Shown here: positions 16,156-25,199 of the stretch, piece by piece | How the letters are laid out: each line of letters starts with the position of its first letter | How positions within the stretch are numbered: position 1 is the first letter of the stretch | DNA from: an uncultured Serinicoccus sp. | GTDB lineage: Bacteria > Actinomycetota > Actinomycetes > Actinomycetales > Dermatophilaceae | Direction: 5' to 3' | DNA length: 64,000 nucleotides | NCBI RefSeq assembly: GCF_947487915.1 | Contig: NZ_CANKYH010000007.1 | Span: 62,001 to 126,000 of the forward strand | Notes under the pieces: model-generated | The model's database searches: none | What the model saw: only the letters and a program-made list of their open reading frames with translations | What the model was told of the DNA's origin: nothing | Position numbers and translations under genes: made by a program

Positions 16156-18173
16156 GCGGTCACCACCCCGATCGCGCCCAGCACGAGCATCCCGACCAGC
16201 ACGAGGGCGAGGGCCGGCGTGGCCCGACGCGGGCTGGTGAGGTCACCCGCGCGGCCCAGCAGGCGCGCCCCCAGACCCGCACCCCGCACCCAGGAGTCCA
16301 GGACCTGGTCGTCGAACCACGCGACCGCCCGGGCCAGCGCCAGGACGGGCGTCGCGACGACCGCACGGTAGGCGAGGTCGGCGTGCAGACCACGCTCTGC
16401 CGCCAGGCTCACCCCCGCCGGGATGCGGGCTGCCGCGTCCCGGGTCCGGACGCCGCCCGCGGCCAGCCGCACGAGGAGCGCGCTCACGACCATGAGCAGG
16501 AGCGTCGCGACCAGCAGCTGCAGGTCCACGTGCACCTGCGGGCCCCACACCGGCAGCAGCAGGAGGATGCCGCCGAAGAGCGTCATGAGCATGAGCGCGG
16601 ACGTGCCCATGCGGGCGGAGGAGCTGATCGCCGCTTCGGCGCGCTCGACCCCCTCGGCCTCCTGCACCACCTGCGGCTCGTCGAAGAAGTCGTCGATCCG
16701 CTCCACCGGTCCCGGCTCGTAGAGGCGCGCGTGCCCCTGGACGGCCGTGGGCCGGCTGAGCACCAGCCAGGCCCGCATGCAGTAGGCGGCGGTCAGCGGC
16801 GCGGTGGCGCCGACGGAGGCCAGGACGAGCACCGGGACGAGACCCCCGTCGGTCGCGGCCGTACCGGCCTCGGCCGTCCCGAGCACGGCCTCCTTGGAGA
16901 AGAACCCGACGAAGGGGGGCACCCCGGCGAGCGCCAGCAGCCCCCACCCGAAGCGGTGCCGGAGCACGCGGTAGCGCCGGGCCCCGGAGGCCATGAGGGC
17001 CATCGCGGTGCCCCCGACGAGGACGCCGAGCCACCCGGTGGTGAGGAAGAGCAGGGCCTTGAACCAGGCGTGCGCCACGAGGTGCTGGAGCGCGGCGTCC
17101 GGCCCGGTCCCCATGGTGGCCGCGGCGAGCACGGCCAGCATGAGCGCGACCTGGCTCACGGTCGACCAGGCGAGCAGCCGCTTGAGGTCGCCCTGCGCGA
17201 AGGCCAGCACGGCGGCGCCGATCATCGTCGTGCAGGCGAGCACCGCCAGCAGCAGCCGGGCCGGGCCGGACACCGCCAGGAGGGGGAAGAGCTGCGCCAG
17301 GACGACGGTCCCTGCCGCCACCATCGTCGCGGCGTGGATGAGCGCCGAGGCGGGGGTCGGTCCCTCCATGGCGTCCGGCAGCCAGTCCTGGAAGGGGAAC
17401 AGGGCGGACTTGCCGGCGACACCGACGACGAGCAGGGTCATGGCCACGGTGAGGGTGGGCGAGGTCCCGGCCGCACCCCAGTGCGCGACGACGTCGCTGG
17501 TGCGGGTGGTGCCCGCCCCGCTGGCGAGGACGACGAGCCCGAGGACGAAGCCGATGTCCGCGGTGCGCGTGACGAGCAGCGCCTTGCTCGCCGCCCGGGT
17601 GGCGGCCGCGCGGGTGGACTGGTGCCCGATGAGCAGGTAGGAGCACCACCCCATCACCTCCCACCCCACGAGGGTGAGGAGCAGGTCGTCGGAGAGGACG
17701 AGCAGCAGCATCGCCGAGGTGAACAGCGAGACGGTGGCCGCGAACGGCCGGTAGCGGGGGTCGTACCAGAGGTACCAGCGGGCATACCCCTGCACCACCA
17801 GGGCGACCGCCGCGACGGTGAAGGCCACGATCGCCACCGGCCAGGTCACCAGCAGCCGCAGCGGCACGTCGAGCTCGTCGCCCAGCGGGAGGGCGCCGAT
17901 GGTGCCGACCCCGCGCCGGGCCCCCTCGATCTGGGTGAGGGTGTAGAGCTGCCAGCAGGTGGCGAGGAAGGCGACCAGGCCGCCGCCGACGCCGACCCAC
18001 GCGGCGAGCCGGTTGGACCGGCCGGTCACCCCCAGGCCGGCCAGCGCGGCCAGCAGGGTCGCGAGCACCGCCCAGTGGGCCGGGGACCCCCACAGGTCGG
18101 GGGCGGGCAGCTCGGGCAGCGGCAGCGAGGGCAGCTGCAGGTCGGACCAGGGCACGTCCGGCAGGTCAGGCAC
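16152..18173 (-). CDS. nuoL: NADH-quinone oxidoreductase subunit L (second cluster)
   Basis: Distal antiporter-like subunit of about 673 residues. It carries GWEVMGWCSYLLIGH (helix 5 Glu) and GKSALFPFQDWLPDAMEGPT (helix 7 Lys region), then SALIHAATMVAAG and the long C-terminal part expected for the lateral helix. The start is placed at the GTG ending at 18173, which has GAGGTGGG 6 nt upstream on the minus strand and overlaps the nuoK end. In-frame reading continues upstream but is not supported by family similarity. Confidence 0.9.
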   Translation of the reverse strand: MPDLPDVPWSDLQLPSLPLPELPAPDLWGSPAHWAVLATLLAALAGLGVTGRSNRLAAWVGVGGGLVAFLATCWQLYTLTQIEGARRGVGTIGALPLGDELDVPLRLLVTWPVAIVAFTVAAVALVVQGYARWYLWYDPRYRPFAATVSLFTSAMLLLVLSDDLLLTLVGWEVMGWCSYLLIGHQSTRAAATRAASKALLVTRTADIGFVLGLVVLASGAGTTRTSDVVAHWGAAGTSPTLTVAMTLLVVGVAGKSALFPFQDWLPDAMEGPTPASALIHAATMVAAGTVVLAQLFPLLAVSGPARLLLAVLACTTMIGAAVLAFAQGDLKRLLAWSTVSQVALMLAVLAAATMGTGPDAALQHLVAHAWFKALLFLTTGWLGVLVGGTAMALMASGARRYRVLRHRFGWGLLALAGVPPFVGFFSKEAVLGTAEAGTAATDGGLVPVLVLASVGATAPLTAAYCMRAWLVLSRPTAVQGHARLYEPGPVERIDDFFDEPQVVQEAEGVERAEAAISSSARMGTSALMLMTLFGGILLLLPVWGPQVHVDLQLLVATLLLMVVSALLVRLAAGGVRTRDAAARIPAGVSLAAERGLHADLAYRAVVATPVLALARAVAWFDDQVLDSWVRGAGLGARLLGRAGDLTSPRRATPALALVLVGMLVLGAIGVVTA

Positions 18174-18498
18174 GTCCGCCCACCTCGCCCTCGGCGCGGT
18201 CGTCCAGCTCGGCGTGCAGGTCGACGTGGCCGCGCGCGCGGAACAGCGCGAGGAAGATCGCCAGGGCGAGCACGACCTCGGCCGCGGCGATGGTGATGAC
18301 GAAGAGCGTGAGCACGGCGGCCCCGGGGTCGCCACCCGCGCCGGTCTGCGCGACCGTGACGAGCAGGAGCCCGGCGGCCCCCAGCACGAGCTCCACGCCG
18401 ATGAGCACGAGCACCGCGTGCCGGCGCGCGAGGATGCCGTAGACCCCGAGGCCGGCGAGGACGGCGGCCAGGAGATAGGGCAGGGCGGGACGGATCAC
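18166..18498 (-). CDS. nuoK: NADH-quinone oxidoreductase subunit K (second cluster)
   Basis: Small three-helix subunit of 110 residues. The membrane glutamates are in LVLIGVELVLGAAGLL (helix 2) and ITIAAAEVVLALAIFLALF (helix 3). A hydrophilic tail of about 20 residues follows. GTG start inside the nuoJ stop (GTGA). Confidence 0.93.
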   Translation of the reverse strand: MIRPALPYLLAAVLAGLGVYGILARRHAVLVLIGVELVLGAAGLLLVTVAQTGAGGDPGAAVLTLFVITIAAAEVVLALAIFLALFRARGHVDLHAELDDRAEGEVGGRA

Positions 18499-19055
18499 GG
18501 CCGCTCCCCCTGGACGGCCTCGATCTCGGCCGGGGGGTCCGGTCGCTGGCTGGCGTCGTCCTGGCCGCCGACCGGCGCCCGGGCCACCGCCACCGCGGCG
18601 ACCAACGCCATGAGGAGCAGCACCGACAGCAGCTCGAAGGGCCAGACGTCGGTGCCGAAGATCGTCGCGGCGACCTGGGTGCTGTCACCGCCGTCGATGG
18701 CCACGCTCCCCCACCCGAAGGCCGAGAGCAGAGCACCCCCGAGGACCACCGTGGTGCCCGCCCCGACGAGGCCGGCGGCGACCCGCTGCGGCACGCCGGT
18801 GACGACCGGCACGCCCCCGGCGCGGGTGAGCATGAGGGCGAACAGCACGAGGACGACGACCGCGCCGACGTAGACGAGGAGCTGGACCAGCGCGACCAGC
18901 TCGGCGCCGAGCACGAGGTAGCACCCGGCCAGCCCGCCGAGGGTCACGACGAGCCAGAGCGCGGCGTGCAGCACCTGGCGGGAGGTCACCGACAGCGTCG
19001 CAGCCCCGGCCGTGAGGAGACCTACCGCGAGGAGGAGGACGTCCAGTCCGCTCAC
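18495..19055 (-). CDS. nuoJ: NADH-quinone oxidoreductase subunit J (second cluster)
   Basis: Membrane subunit of 186 residues with five helices. The helix 3 region [20 protein letters not shown] contains the conserved YVGAV, which holds the pi-bulge of the E-channel. Shorter than the main-operon NuoJ, which has a long hydrophilic tail. GTG start overlapping the nuoI stop. Confidence 0.9.
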   Translation of the reverse strand: MSGLDVLLLAVGLLTAGAATLSVTSRQVLHAALWLVVTLGGLAGCYLVLGAELVALVQLLVYVGAVVVLVLFALMLTRAGGVPVVTGVPQRVAAGLVGAGTTVVLGGALLSAFGWGSVAIDGGDSTQVAATIFGTDVWPFELLSVLLLMALVAAVAVARAPVGGQDDASQRPDPPAEIEAVQGERP

Positions 19056-19615
19056 CGGTCCGCCTCGTCGTCCGGGGTCCGGTCCAGGTCCGCAGCCGTC
19101 GGGCCGTCCGGGGTCGCGGACCCGGCGGGGTCGGCGTCCACGGCCGCCGGCGCGCGCTCGTAGCCCTCGGGGAGGGCGGTGGCCGGCACCGAGGCCATGA
19201 ACGTCCCCAGGCGCTCCTTGCCGTGCAGCAGGTTGCGGATGTCGCCCTCCGCGTAGGCGAAGTCGGGCGCCCAGAACAACGCGTCGAACGGACAGACCTC
19301 GATGCAGATGCCGCAGTACATGCACAGCGAGAAGTCGATGTCGAAGCGGTCCAGGACGTTGTGCGAACGCTCCTTGCCGCCCTCGGTCTCCGGGGGCCGG
19401 GTCTCCTTGTGGGAGTCGATGGTGATGCACCAGTCCGGGCACTCGCGGGCGCAGAGCATGCACGAGGTGCAGTTCTGCTCGAGCAGCGCGATGACACCTC
19501 GGCTGCGCTCGGGAAGCTCGGGCTCGGTATGCGGGTACTGGACCGTGTGCGGGCGTCGCGTGAGCGTCCGGAAGGTGGTGCCGAGGCCGCGCAGCAGGCC
19601 GGTGACGCCGCTCAT
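19052..19615 (-). CDS. nuoI: NADH-quinone oxidoreductase subunit I (second cluster)
   Basis: Peripheral subunit of 187 residues with two [4Fe-4S] clusters. Both cysteine motifs are complete: [12 protein letters not shown] (about residue 48) and [12 protein letters not shown] (about residue 96). It would hand electrons on to cluster N2 in NuoB. ATG start overlapping the nuoH stop by ATGA. The C-terminal 40 residues are acidic and specific to this copy. Confidence 0.93.
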   Translation of the reverse strand: MSGVTGLLRGLGTTFRTLTRRPHTVQYPHTEPELPERSRGVIALLEQNCTSCMLCARECPDWCITIDSHKETRPPETEGGKERSHNVLDRFDIDFSLCMYCGICIEVCPFDALFWAPDFAYAEGDIRNLLHGKERLGTFMASVPATALPEGYERAPAAVDADPAGSATPDGPTAADLDRTPDDEADR

Positions 19616-20592
19616 CCCCAGACCACCACCCCGACACCGGTGACCGCCAGCTGCAGCAGGGCCACCGGGATCAGGACCAGCCACGCGAGACGTTGCAGCT
19701 GGTCCTCACGCACCCGCGGCCAGGCGACCCGCAGCCAGAGGAACAGGACGCCGACCCCGGTCGCCTTGAGCAGCGTCCACAGCACCCCGACGACGCCCGC
19801 CCCCGCGTCCGCCCAGGGTCCCCGCCAGCCGCCGAGGAACAGCACGGTGAACAGCAGCGCCATGACGACCATGCCGGCGTACTCGGCCAGCAGGAAGAAC
19901 GCGAAGCGCAGCCCGGTGTACTCGGTGAGCGGGCCGAAGACGATCTCGGCGTCGGCCACCGGGGCGTCGAAGGGCGTGCGCTGGAGCTCGGCGACGCTGG
20001 CCGCCAGGAAGACCACCGCGGCCGGGGCCTGCCAGACCAGCCACCACCACGACCACTGCCCGACGATGCCGGTGAGCGACAGGGTGCCGGCCGCCATCGC
20101 CACGCTGGCCGCGGCGAGGATCAGGGGCAGCTCGTAGGAGACCAGCTGTGCCCCGGCCCGCAGCCCGCCGAGGAGGGAGTACTTGTTGCCCGAGCCCCAG
20201 CCGGCCATGAGCGTGCCGATGACCCCGACGCTCGTGACGGCGAGGACGAGCAGCAGGCTGGCCGGGACGTCGACCGCCACCCAGGCGGCGCCGAGCGGGA
20301 GGGCGGCCAGCGCGACGAGGTAGGGCACGAGCGCGACGGCGGGAGCCAGCCGGAAGACCGGGCGGTCGGCCGCCGCGGGGGTGATGTCCTCCTTCTGGGC
20401 GAACTTGATGCCGTCGGCGACCAGCTGGAGGACGCCGTGCGGCCCCGCCTCCATCGGGCCGAGCCGCCCCTGCATGTGAGCCATGAGCTTGTGCTCGAGC
20501 TGGCCGAGGGCCAGGGGCAGCGTGAGGAACGCCGCCAGCACGGCAGCGGCCTTCAGCACGGCCTCGAGGGCCCAGGGGACATCGGCGAGCAT
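19612..20592 (-). CDS. nuoH: NADH-quinone oxidoreductase subunit H (second cluster)
   Basis: Eight-helix subunit of 326 residues that forms the quinone tunnel entrance. Conserved pieces are [38 protein letters not shown], and [22 protein letters not shown] with its acidic loop; the usual NRxPFDLxEAE is altered to [13 protein letters not shown]. First gene of the H-N run. ATG is preceded by AGGGTGA and by TAGGGT 7 nt away, so translation may be leaderless or use a short leader. The next minus-strand gene upstream is nuoC at 22564. Confidence 0.92.
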   Translation of the reverse strand: MLADVPWALEAVLKAAAVLAAFLTLPLALGQLEHKLMAHMQGRLGPMEAGPHGVLQLVADGIKFAQKEDITPAAADRPVFRLAPAVALVPYLVALAALPLGAAWVAVDVPASLLLVLAVTSVGVIGTLMAGWGSGNKYSLLGGLRAGAQLVSYELPLILAAASVAMAAGTLSLTGIVGQWSWWWLVWQAPAAVVFLAASVAELQRTPFDAPVADAEIVFGPLTEYTGLRFAFFLLAEYAGMVVMALLFTVLFLGGWRGPWADAGAGVVGVLWTLLKATGVGVLFLWLRVAWPRVREDQLQRLAWLVLIPVALLQLAVTGVGVVVWG

Positions 20593-20599
20593 CGCGTTC

Positions 20600-20605
20600 A
20601 CCCTA
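20600..20605 (-). promoter_or_regulatory. Putative -10 element of the nuoH-N run
   Basis: TAGGGT on the minus strand, 7 nt before the nuoH ATG. No clear -35. It may be a promoter of its own, since the nearest minus-strand gene upstream is 2 kb away. Confidence 0.4.
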
Positions 20606-20692
20606 ACGAGTGAGCCGGCCGGCCGGGCGACGCCGCACCGCTGGGTCCTCCGGCGCCGGCCGGCGGACCGCACCGCCCCACCCTCCTGGCCC

Positions 20693-20730
20693 TTGCCATG
20701 ACGCCATAGTGATGTCATGATGGCGTCATG
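20693..20730 (+). promoter_or_regulatory. Leaderless promoter and 11-bp inverted repeat operator of the RHH gene
   Basis: TTGCCA (20693-20698), 17-nt spacer, CATGAT (20716-20721), then 6 nt to the ATG at 20728. Perfect arms CATGACGCCAT (20697-20707) and ATGGCGTCATG (20720-20730) cover the whole promoter and run through the start codon. The spacer repeats TGATG/TGTCA-like half sites. This suits autorepression by the ribbon-helix-helix product. Confidence 0.65.
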
Positions 20731-21246
20731 GACCTGCAGCCATACCTCACCGCCCTGGCCGAGGACCTGGACCGGGCCACCTCCCTGGCCGACGACGCGA
20801 CCCGCGAGGTGGTGCACCGCATCGCCCCGGCGGTCGAGCCGGCCGTGCGGCTCGCCATCGTCCAGGCCCTCTCCGACGCCGCGGCCGCCATCACCTCCCA
20901 GCTGGAGGAGTCGGTGGTGACCCTGCGGATGGAGGGGCGCGACCCGGTCCTGGAGGTCCGGCCCCTGGGCACCGGGGCGGACGGGCACCCCCCGCCGGCA
21001 CCCGGTGACCACGGTCCGCACCCCGAGGACCTCGACGACCGGGACAGCACGCTGTCGCGGGTCTCGCTGCGGCTGCCCGACCAGCTCAAGCTGGCCGCCG
21101 AGCAGCACGCGGCCGGGGCCGGCCAGTCGCTCAACACCTGGGTCGTCCAGGCGGTCCGCACCGCCACCCGGGCGGCCGGTCCCGACGGCCCCGGCCGCCG
21201 GAGCACCACCCACCACCGATCCCGCCGGGTCACCGGATGGGCCTGA
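20728..21246 (+). CDS. Ribbon-helix-helix (HicB/Arc-like) DNA-binding protein
   Basis: 172 residues. The C-terminal part SRVSLRLPDQLKLAAEQHA followed by GQSLNTWVVQAV (about residues 107-145) is a typical ribbon-helix-helix fold as in HicB-type antitoxins. The N-terminal 75 residues are helical and a Pro/Gly/Asp-rich linker joins the two. No HicA-like toxin is adjacent. The gene is followed after 11 nt by a DUF4097 gene, and a large inverted repeat covers its promoter. Probably an autoregulated transcription factor rather than a toxin-antitoxin member (inference). Confidence 0.75.
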   Translation: MDLQPYLTALAEDLDRATSLADDATREVVHRIAPAVEPAVRLAIVQALSDAAAAITSQLEESVVTLRMEGRDPVLEVRPLGTGADGHPPPAPGDHGPHPEDLDDRDSTLSRVSLRLPDQLKLAAEQHAAGAGQSLNTWVVQAVRTATRAAGPDGPGRRSTTHHRSRRVTGWA

Positions 21247-21257
21247 GAGGACAGCGC

Positions 21258-22100
21258 ATGGACACCACGACCCGGACGACCCGCACCTGCACCTTCACCG
21301 AGGACGACCTCGTGCACCTGGAGGTGAAGAACCACAGCGGCGACATCGCCGTCCGCTACGACGCCCCTCCCGGCACGGCCGAGGTCACCCTCTCCTGCGC
21401 CCGGCCGGTGGACTTCGAGCCGGTCACCGCGGTCTCCCAGCGCGGCCGGGTGCTCGTCGACGTCCCCGCGCTGGTCAGCCCGGAGGGCGGTGGGCGCGGC
21501 TTCTCGGTGTCGATCGGGTCCTTCTCCCTCGGCACCGGCCACGAGCGGGTGCACGTGGAGGTGCACCTGCCCGAGGGCACCGAGCTGCGGGCCAGCACCA
21601 GGGACGGCGACGTCGTGCTCCAGGGCGCCGGTGGGGCGGCCACCGTCCGCACGGGATCCGGCGACCTGTCGATCGAGGAGGTCGGCGTGCTGCGCGCGAG
21701 CACCGGCTCGGGGGACGTGCGCGTGGGCCGGCTCGTCGCCGGCTCGGTCACGAGCGGTTCCGGCGACGTCGTCGTCGACAGCTCCACCGGCCCGGGTCCG
21801 CTCGAGGTCCGCTCGGGCAGCGGGGACATCCGCGTCCACGACAGCCATCAGGACGCCACCGTCGCGACCGGCAGCGGCGACGTGGACGTCGCGCACGCCC
21901 ACGGCGAGCTGGCGGTGCGCACCGGGACCGGTGACGTGCGGGTGCGGGTGCCCCGCGGCATACCGACGTGGCTCGACCTGTCCAGCGGTCTCGGTGAGGT
22001 GCGCCGCGACCTCGAGGGGACGGGCGAGCCGGCGCCGGGCCAGGACTACCTGACGGTGGGCGTCCGCACCGGGACCGGGGACATCACCGTGCACCACTGA
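21258..22100 (+). CDS. DUF4097 repeat protein (putative adhesin/LiaG-like beta-helix)
   Basis: 280 residues. The C-terminal two thirds are built from repeated GSGDV/GTGDV turns, for example VRTGSGDLSIEEV, LRASTGSGDVRVG, VTSGSGDVVVDS, VATGSGDVDVAH and VRTGTGDVRVRV, each about 18-20 residues: a right-handed beta-helix. There is no signal peptide or membrane helix, so it is probably cytosolic here. Function unknown. Co-transcribed with the RHH gene upstream. ATG follows GAGAGGA. Contains a rare ATA codon inside GGCATACC at 21957-21964. Confidence 0.8.
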   Translation: MDTTTRTTRTCTFTEDDLVHLEVKNHSGDIAVRYDAPPGTAEVTLSCARPVDFEPVTAVSQRGRVLVDVPALVSPEGGGRGFSVSIGSFSLGTGHERVHVEVHLPEGTELRASTRDGDVVLQGAGGAATVRTGSGDLSIEEVGVLRASTGSGDVRVGRLVAGSVTSGSGDVVVDSSTGPGPLEVRSGSGDIRVHDSHQDATVATGSGDVDVAHAHGELAVRTGTGDVRVRVPRGIPTWLDLSSGLGEVRRDLEGTGEPAPGQDYLTVGVRTGTGDITVHH

Positions 22101-22117
22101 GCGGGCAGGATGGAGGT

Positions 22118-22567
22118 ATGCAGATCCTCCCCCTGTCCCCCGACCACGCCGAGGTCGCGGCCCGGCTGTGGTCCGAGAGCGGTCTGACCCGGCCCTGGAA
22201 CGACCCGCGGGCCGACTTCCGGATGGCGGTGTCCGGGTCGGCGTCCGCGGTGCTCGGCGCCGTGGTGGACGACGCCGTGGTCGGCACCGTCATGGTCGGC
22301 CACGAAGGACACCGCGGCTGGATGTACTACCTCGCCGTCGCACCCTCGCACCGTGGCTCGGGCCTCGGGAGGAGGCTGGTGGAGGAGGCGGAGCGCTGGG
22401 TCGAGACCCGGGGCATCCCCAAGGTCATGCTCATGATCCGGGCCGAGAACGAGGCCGTCGCGCGCTTCTACGAGCGGCTGGGCTACGTCGACCAGGGCGT
22501 GCAGGTCCTGGGCAGGTTCCTCGACGAGGACCTCCAGCGCCTGCGCGAGGACACGCCTGACCGCTAG
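22118..22567 (+). CDS. ypeA: GNAT acetyltransferase YpeA
   Basis: 149-residue N-acetyltransferase. LTRPWNDPRADF near the N-terminus and GWMYYLAVAPSHRGSGLGRRLV (acetyl-CoA loop, given as position about 70-91) match E. coli YpeA closely, and RFYERLGYVDQGV is the usual C-terminal signature. Substrate unknown. GGAGGT immediately precedes the ATG, and CAGGAT lies 6 nt upstream. It converges with nuoC and their ends overlap by 3 nt. Confidence 0.88.
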   Translation: MQILPLSPDHAEVAARLWSESGLTRPWNDPRADFRMAVSGSASAVLGAVVDDAVVGTVMVGHEGHRGWMYYLAVAPSHRGSGLGRRLVEEAERWVETRGIPKVMLMIRAENEAVARFYERLGYVDQGVQVLGRFLDEDLQRLREDTPDR

Positions 22568-23190
22568 TCGCGGCGTGGGCCCCAGGACGGGTCGGGCACG
22601 CCGGGAGGAAGCAGCCGCCTGCGTGGCCGGCGCCCCCGCGGTGCCGCCCCTTCGGGCCCCTCCCCCGGCTCCTTCGCGCCGGGCCACGGCTTCGAGGCGC
22701 GGGCGGCGAGCACGAAGTCCTTGCGCAGCGGGGTGCCCTCGAAGCCCTCCGGCAGCAGCAGCGGCCGCAGCCCGAGCCCGGTGCCGTCGTCGAACCCCTC
22801 GACGCTCACCCCGAACATCTCGTGCGTCTCCCGCTCGTGCCAGGCCGCGCCGGGGAACAGGTCGGTCACCGAGCGCAGCGCGCCGCCCTCGGGCACCCGG
22901 GTGCGGAGCAGGAGCCGGTCCAGCCCGCCCGGCCCGGGGGCACGGACCCGTAGCAGGTGGCACAGGACGTCGACGCCCGGGAGGAGCCTCGCCTCCCCGG
23001 CGTCCTCGCCCGCCGCGGCGTCGGTCCCGCTCCCGTCCGGGGCCTCGGTCGCGACCACGGCGTCGCTCTCGTCCACGGCGGAGAGCCAGTCGAAGAAGGC
23101 ATACCCCTCGTCGCGGGCGGAGCGCACGGCCTCGTGCCACTCCCCGACGTCGACGCGGCGGGTCTGGGGCGGCAGGGCGTCACCGGGCAT
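22564..23190 (-). CDS. nuoC: NADH-quinone oxidoreductase subunit C (second cluster)
   Basis: 30-kDa-type subunit of 208 residues. Family signatures are AFFDWLSAVDES, WHERETHEMFGVSVEGF and GTPLRKDFVLAAR. An extra acidic insertion sits at about residues 50-70, and a basic proline-rich tail ends the protein. It stands apart from nuoH-N (2 kb downstream) and from nuoA-B (3.3 kb upstream) on the same strand, with plus-strand genes in both gaps. ATG with TACCCT 6 nt upstream, probably leaderless. Confidence 0.88.
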   Translation of the reverse strand: MPGDALPPQTRRVDVGEWHEAVRSARDEGYAFFDWLSAVDESDAVVATEAPDGSGTDAAAGEDAGEARLLPGVDVLCHLLRVRAPGPGGLDRLLLRTRVPEGGALRSVTDLFPGAAWHERETHEMFGVSVEGFDDGTGLGLRPLLLPEGFEGTPLRKDFVLAARASKPWPGAKEPGEGPEGAAPRGRRPRRRLLPPGVPDPSWGPRRD

Positions 23191-23196
23191 GACCCG

Positions 23197-23251
23197 AGGG
23201 TAGCCCCGGCCCTCGTGCGGTCCGTGGCCCGCGCGTCCGGCGCGATAGCCT
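23197..23251. promoter_or_regulatory. Divergent leaderless -10 elements (nuoC leftward, sigma factor rightward)
   Basis: Leftward TACCCT (23202-23197 on the minus strand) is 6 nt from the nuoC ATG. Rightward TAGCCT (23246-23251) is 6 nt from the sigma ATG at 23258. No operator palindrome was seen between them. Confidence 0.45.
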
Positions 23252-23257
23252 CCCTTC

Positions 23258-23890
23258 ATGAGGGAGGCCAGGGCGGGGGTGTCGGACGCCGTGCTCGCCG
23301 GGGACGCCCTGGCGGCGCGGTCCCTCGTCCGGGACGCACCTGCGGCCGGGTCCGACGACCTCCTGCAGGAGCTGGCCGGGCTCGCCGCCGGCGGGTCGAC
23401 GCTCGCCACCGAGCTCCTCGTGGAGCAGTTGGACACCTCCGGCCTGGTCCGTCGCTTCGTGCGCAGCTCGCTGCTCGACCCCTCCGCCGTGGACGACGTG
23501 TGCCAGGACACGCTCATCTCGGTGGCCAGCTCCATCCGGTCCTTCCGCGGCGGCGCCCGGGTGTCCACCTGGGTGCACAGCATCGTCCGGCGACGGGTGG
23601 TGGACCACCTGCGCCGCCAGCGCGCCACCGCGCCCCTGCCCCCGGAGGAGGAGGGGCCCGCCCAGCGGATGAGCTCCATGCTGGCGACCCGAGAGACCGT
23701 GCGCGCGGCCCTGACCTCGCTGCCCGAGCTCTACCGGGAGCCGGTGGCCCTGCGGGACGTGGAGGGGCTCACCTACGCCGAGATCGCCGACCGGCTCGAC
23801 CGCAACCTCGGCACGGTCAAGGCGCAGATCGCCCGGGGCCGGGCCATGGTCGCGGGTGCGCTGGACCCCGCGGAGTGGAGCGCCCGGTGA
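23258..23890 (+). CDS. ECF-like sigma-70 factor
   Basis: 210 residues. Region 2 includes LVRRFVRSSLLDPSAVDDVC and TWVHSIVRRRVVDHLRRQR. Region 4 holds LPELYREPVALRDVEGLTY and AEIADRLDRNLGTVKAQIARG. A 55-residue N-terminal extension precedes region 2. It is translationally coupled (GTGA) to a Hanks-type kinase, with no zinc anti-sigma gene nearby, so control by phosphorylation is plausible. Leaderless -10 TAGCCT 6 nt upstream. Confidence 0.88.
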   Translation: MREARAGVSDAVLAGDALAARSLVRDAPAAGSDDLLQELAGLAAGGSTLATELLVEQLDTSGLVRRFVRSSLLDPSAVDDVCQDTLISVASSIRSFRGGARVSTWVHSIVRRRVVDHLRRQRATAPLPPEEEGPAQRMSSMLATRETVRAALTSLPELYREPVALRDVEGLTYAEIADRLDRNLGTVKAQIARGRAMVAGALDPAEWSAR

Positions 23891-25098
23891 CCACCCCTGC
23901 GCGCCACCTCTCCGCGGGCCGCTACACGGCGCAGGAGGTCATCGGCGTCGGCTCGTTCGCGACCGTCTACCGCGCGACCGACGACCGGCTGGACGCCCCC
24001 GTGGTCGTCAAGATCCTCGCGGAGAACCACAGCCTCAACCCCGAGGTGCGCGAGCGCTTCATCACCGAGGGCCGGGCCCTGCGCCGGGTCAGCAGCCCGC
24101 ACGTCGTCACCCTCTTCGACATCGGCGAGAACGAGCGCCAGCAGCCCTACCACGTCCTCGAGCACGCCGACCGTGGCACGCTCGCCGAGCGGGTCGAGGG
24201 GCTGCGGCCGACGGGGTGGACCGCGTCGCGGGCGGAGGTGCTGGTGCTCGCAGGGCACCTGGCCAGCGCCCTGGCTGCGGTGCACCGGGCGCAGCTCGTG
24301 CACCGTGATCTCAGCCCGGCCAACGTCCTGCTCAGCTCCACCGGAGGCACCGGCGACCCGGAGACCGGGAGCCGCACCGGCCAGCAGCTCGTCCGCGAGG
24401 ACGAGCGGGTGCTCGTCGCCGACCTCGGGATGTGCAAGGACCTCGCGGTCAGCTCCGGGCTGACCGTGGCGGGCGGCACGACCGGCTTCCGCCCCCCGGA
24501 GATGCGCGGCGGCCCCGCGCTCGTCGACGGGCGGGCCGACCTCTACTCGCTGTCCGCCCTGCTGAGCTGGGCCTGCGAGGACGCGGACCTCCCGCCCGCG
24601 CTGGGAGCGGTGCTCGACCGGGGGCAGGCGCCCGACCCCGAGGACCGGCAGCCCGACGTCGAGACCTGGCTGACGGAGGTCCGCGCCGCGCTGGAGCCGG
24701 CCGCCGCCCCGAGAGCCCCGGCCCCGGTCGCCCCGAGCGGCGGTCGGCGTCGCCGGTTCCGGGCAGCAGGGGCCGCGCTGCTGCTGGCCCTCGGTGCCGT
24801 CCTCGGCTGGGGAGCGGCCGCTGCCGGGCCGGACGACCGGACGACCAGCGCCAGCGTCGGCATCGCCGGGCCGGAGGAGCTCACCACCGGCACCAGCGCC
24901 ACCTTCAGCATCGAGCAGGAGGGTCTGGAGTCGTGGGTGTGGCTGCTCCCCGGCGGCCGCTACGTCAGCGACCAGTCCTCCGTCACGCTCTCCCCGACGC
25001 TGCCCGGACGGGCCCGCCTCGTCCTCACCGGCCGGGACGAGCAGGGTCGCGAGCTCCGGGCCGTCCACCAGCTGTCGGTGGCCAGCGCGCAGGGGTGA
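23887..25098 (+). CDS. Membrane-anchored serine/threonine protein kinase (Hanks type)
   Basis: 403 residues. The kinase domain (about 1-265) has the glycine loop GVGSFATVY, the ATP lysine in VVVKIL, the catalytic loop HRDLSPANVL, and ADLG in place of the usual DFG. An activation segment GGTTGFRPPEMRG follows. A basic stop-transfer stretch and one membrane helix (AAGAALLLALGAVLGWGAAAA) come at about 295-315. About 85 outside residues resemble a small Ig/PKD-like beta domain (VTLSPTLPGRARLVLTGRD). It probably senses an external cue and acts on the coupled sigma factor (inference). Confidence 0.88.
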   Translation: MTTPARHLSAGRYTAQEVIGVGSFATVYRATDDRLDAPVVVKILAENHSLNPEVRERFITEGRALRRVSSPHVVTLFDIGENERQQPYHVLEHADRGTLAERVEGLRPTGWTASRAEVLVLAGHLASALAAVHRAQLVHRDLSPANVLLSSTGGTGDPETGSRTGQQLVREDERVLVADLGMCKDLAVSSGLTVAGGTTGFRPPEMRGGPALVDGRADLYSLSALLSWACEDADLPPALGAVLDRGQAPDPEDRQPDVETWLTEVRAALEPAAAPRAPAPVAPSGGRRRRFRAAGAALLLALGAVLGWGAAAAGPDDRTTSASVGIAGPEELTTGTSATFSIEQEGLESWVWLLPGGRYVSDQSSVTLSPTLPGRARLVLTGRDEQGRELRAVHQLSVASAQG

Positions 25099-25131
25099 CC
25101 CGGCTCCGGTCACAACCGCCTCGATCCGGAC

Positions 25132-25160
25132 GCAACCTTCCGGCCGGTCCTGGCGACATA
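25132..25160 (+). promoter_or_regulatory. Possible ECF-sigma promoter before the lipoprotein pair
   Basis: GCAACCT (25132-25138) and CGACATA (25154-25160) are separated by 15 nt, similar to ECF -35 (AAC core) and -10 (CGA/CGTC) boxes. Speculative, from the sequence only. Confidence 0.25.
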
Positions 25161-25199
25161 CCTCCTGTCAGATCCACTCCACGACCACGAGGAGCACCC

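Noticed and set aside
20728..22100. RHH/DUF4097 pair as a toxin-antitoxin module
   Set aside because: The second protein is a 280-residue beta-helix with no toxin features, so the toxin-antitoxin label is not supported.
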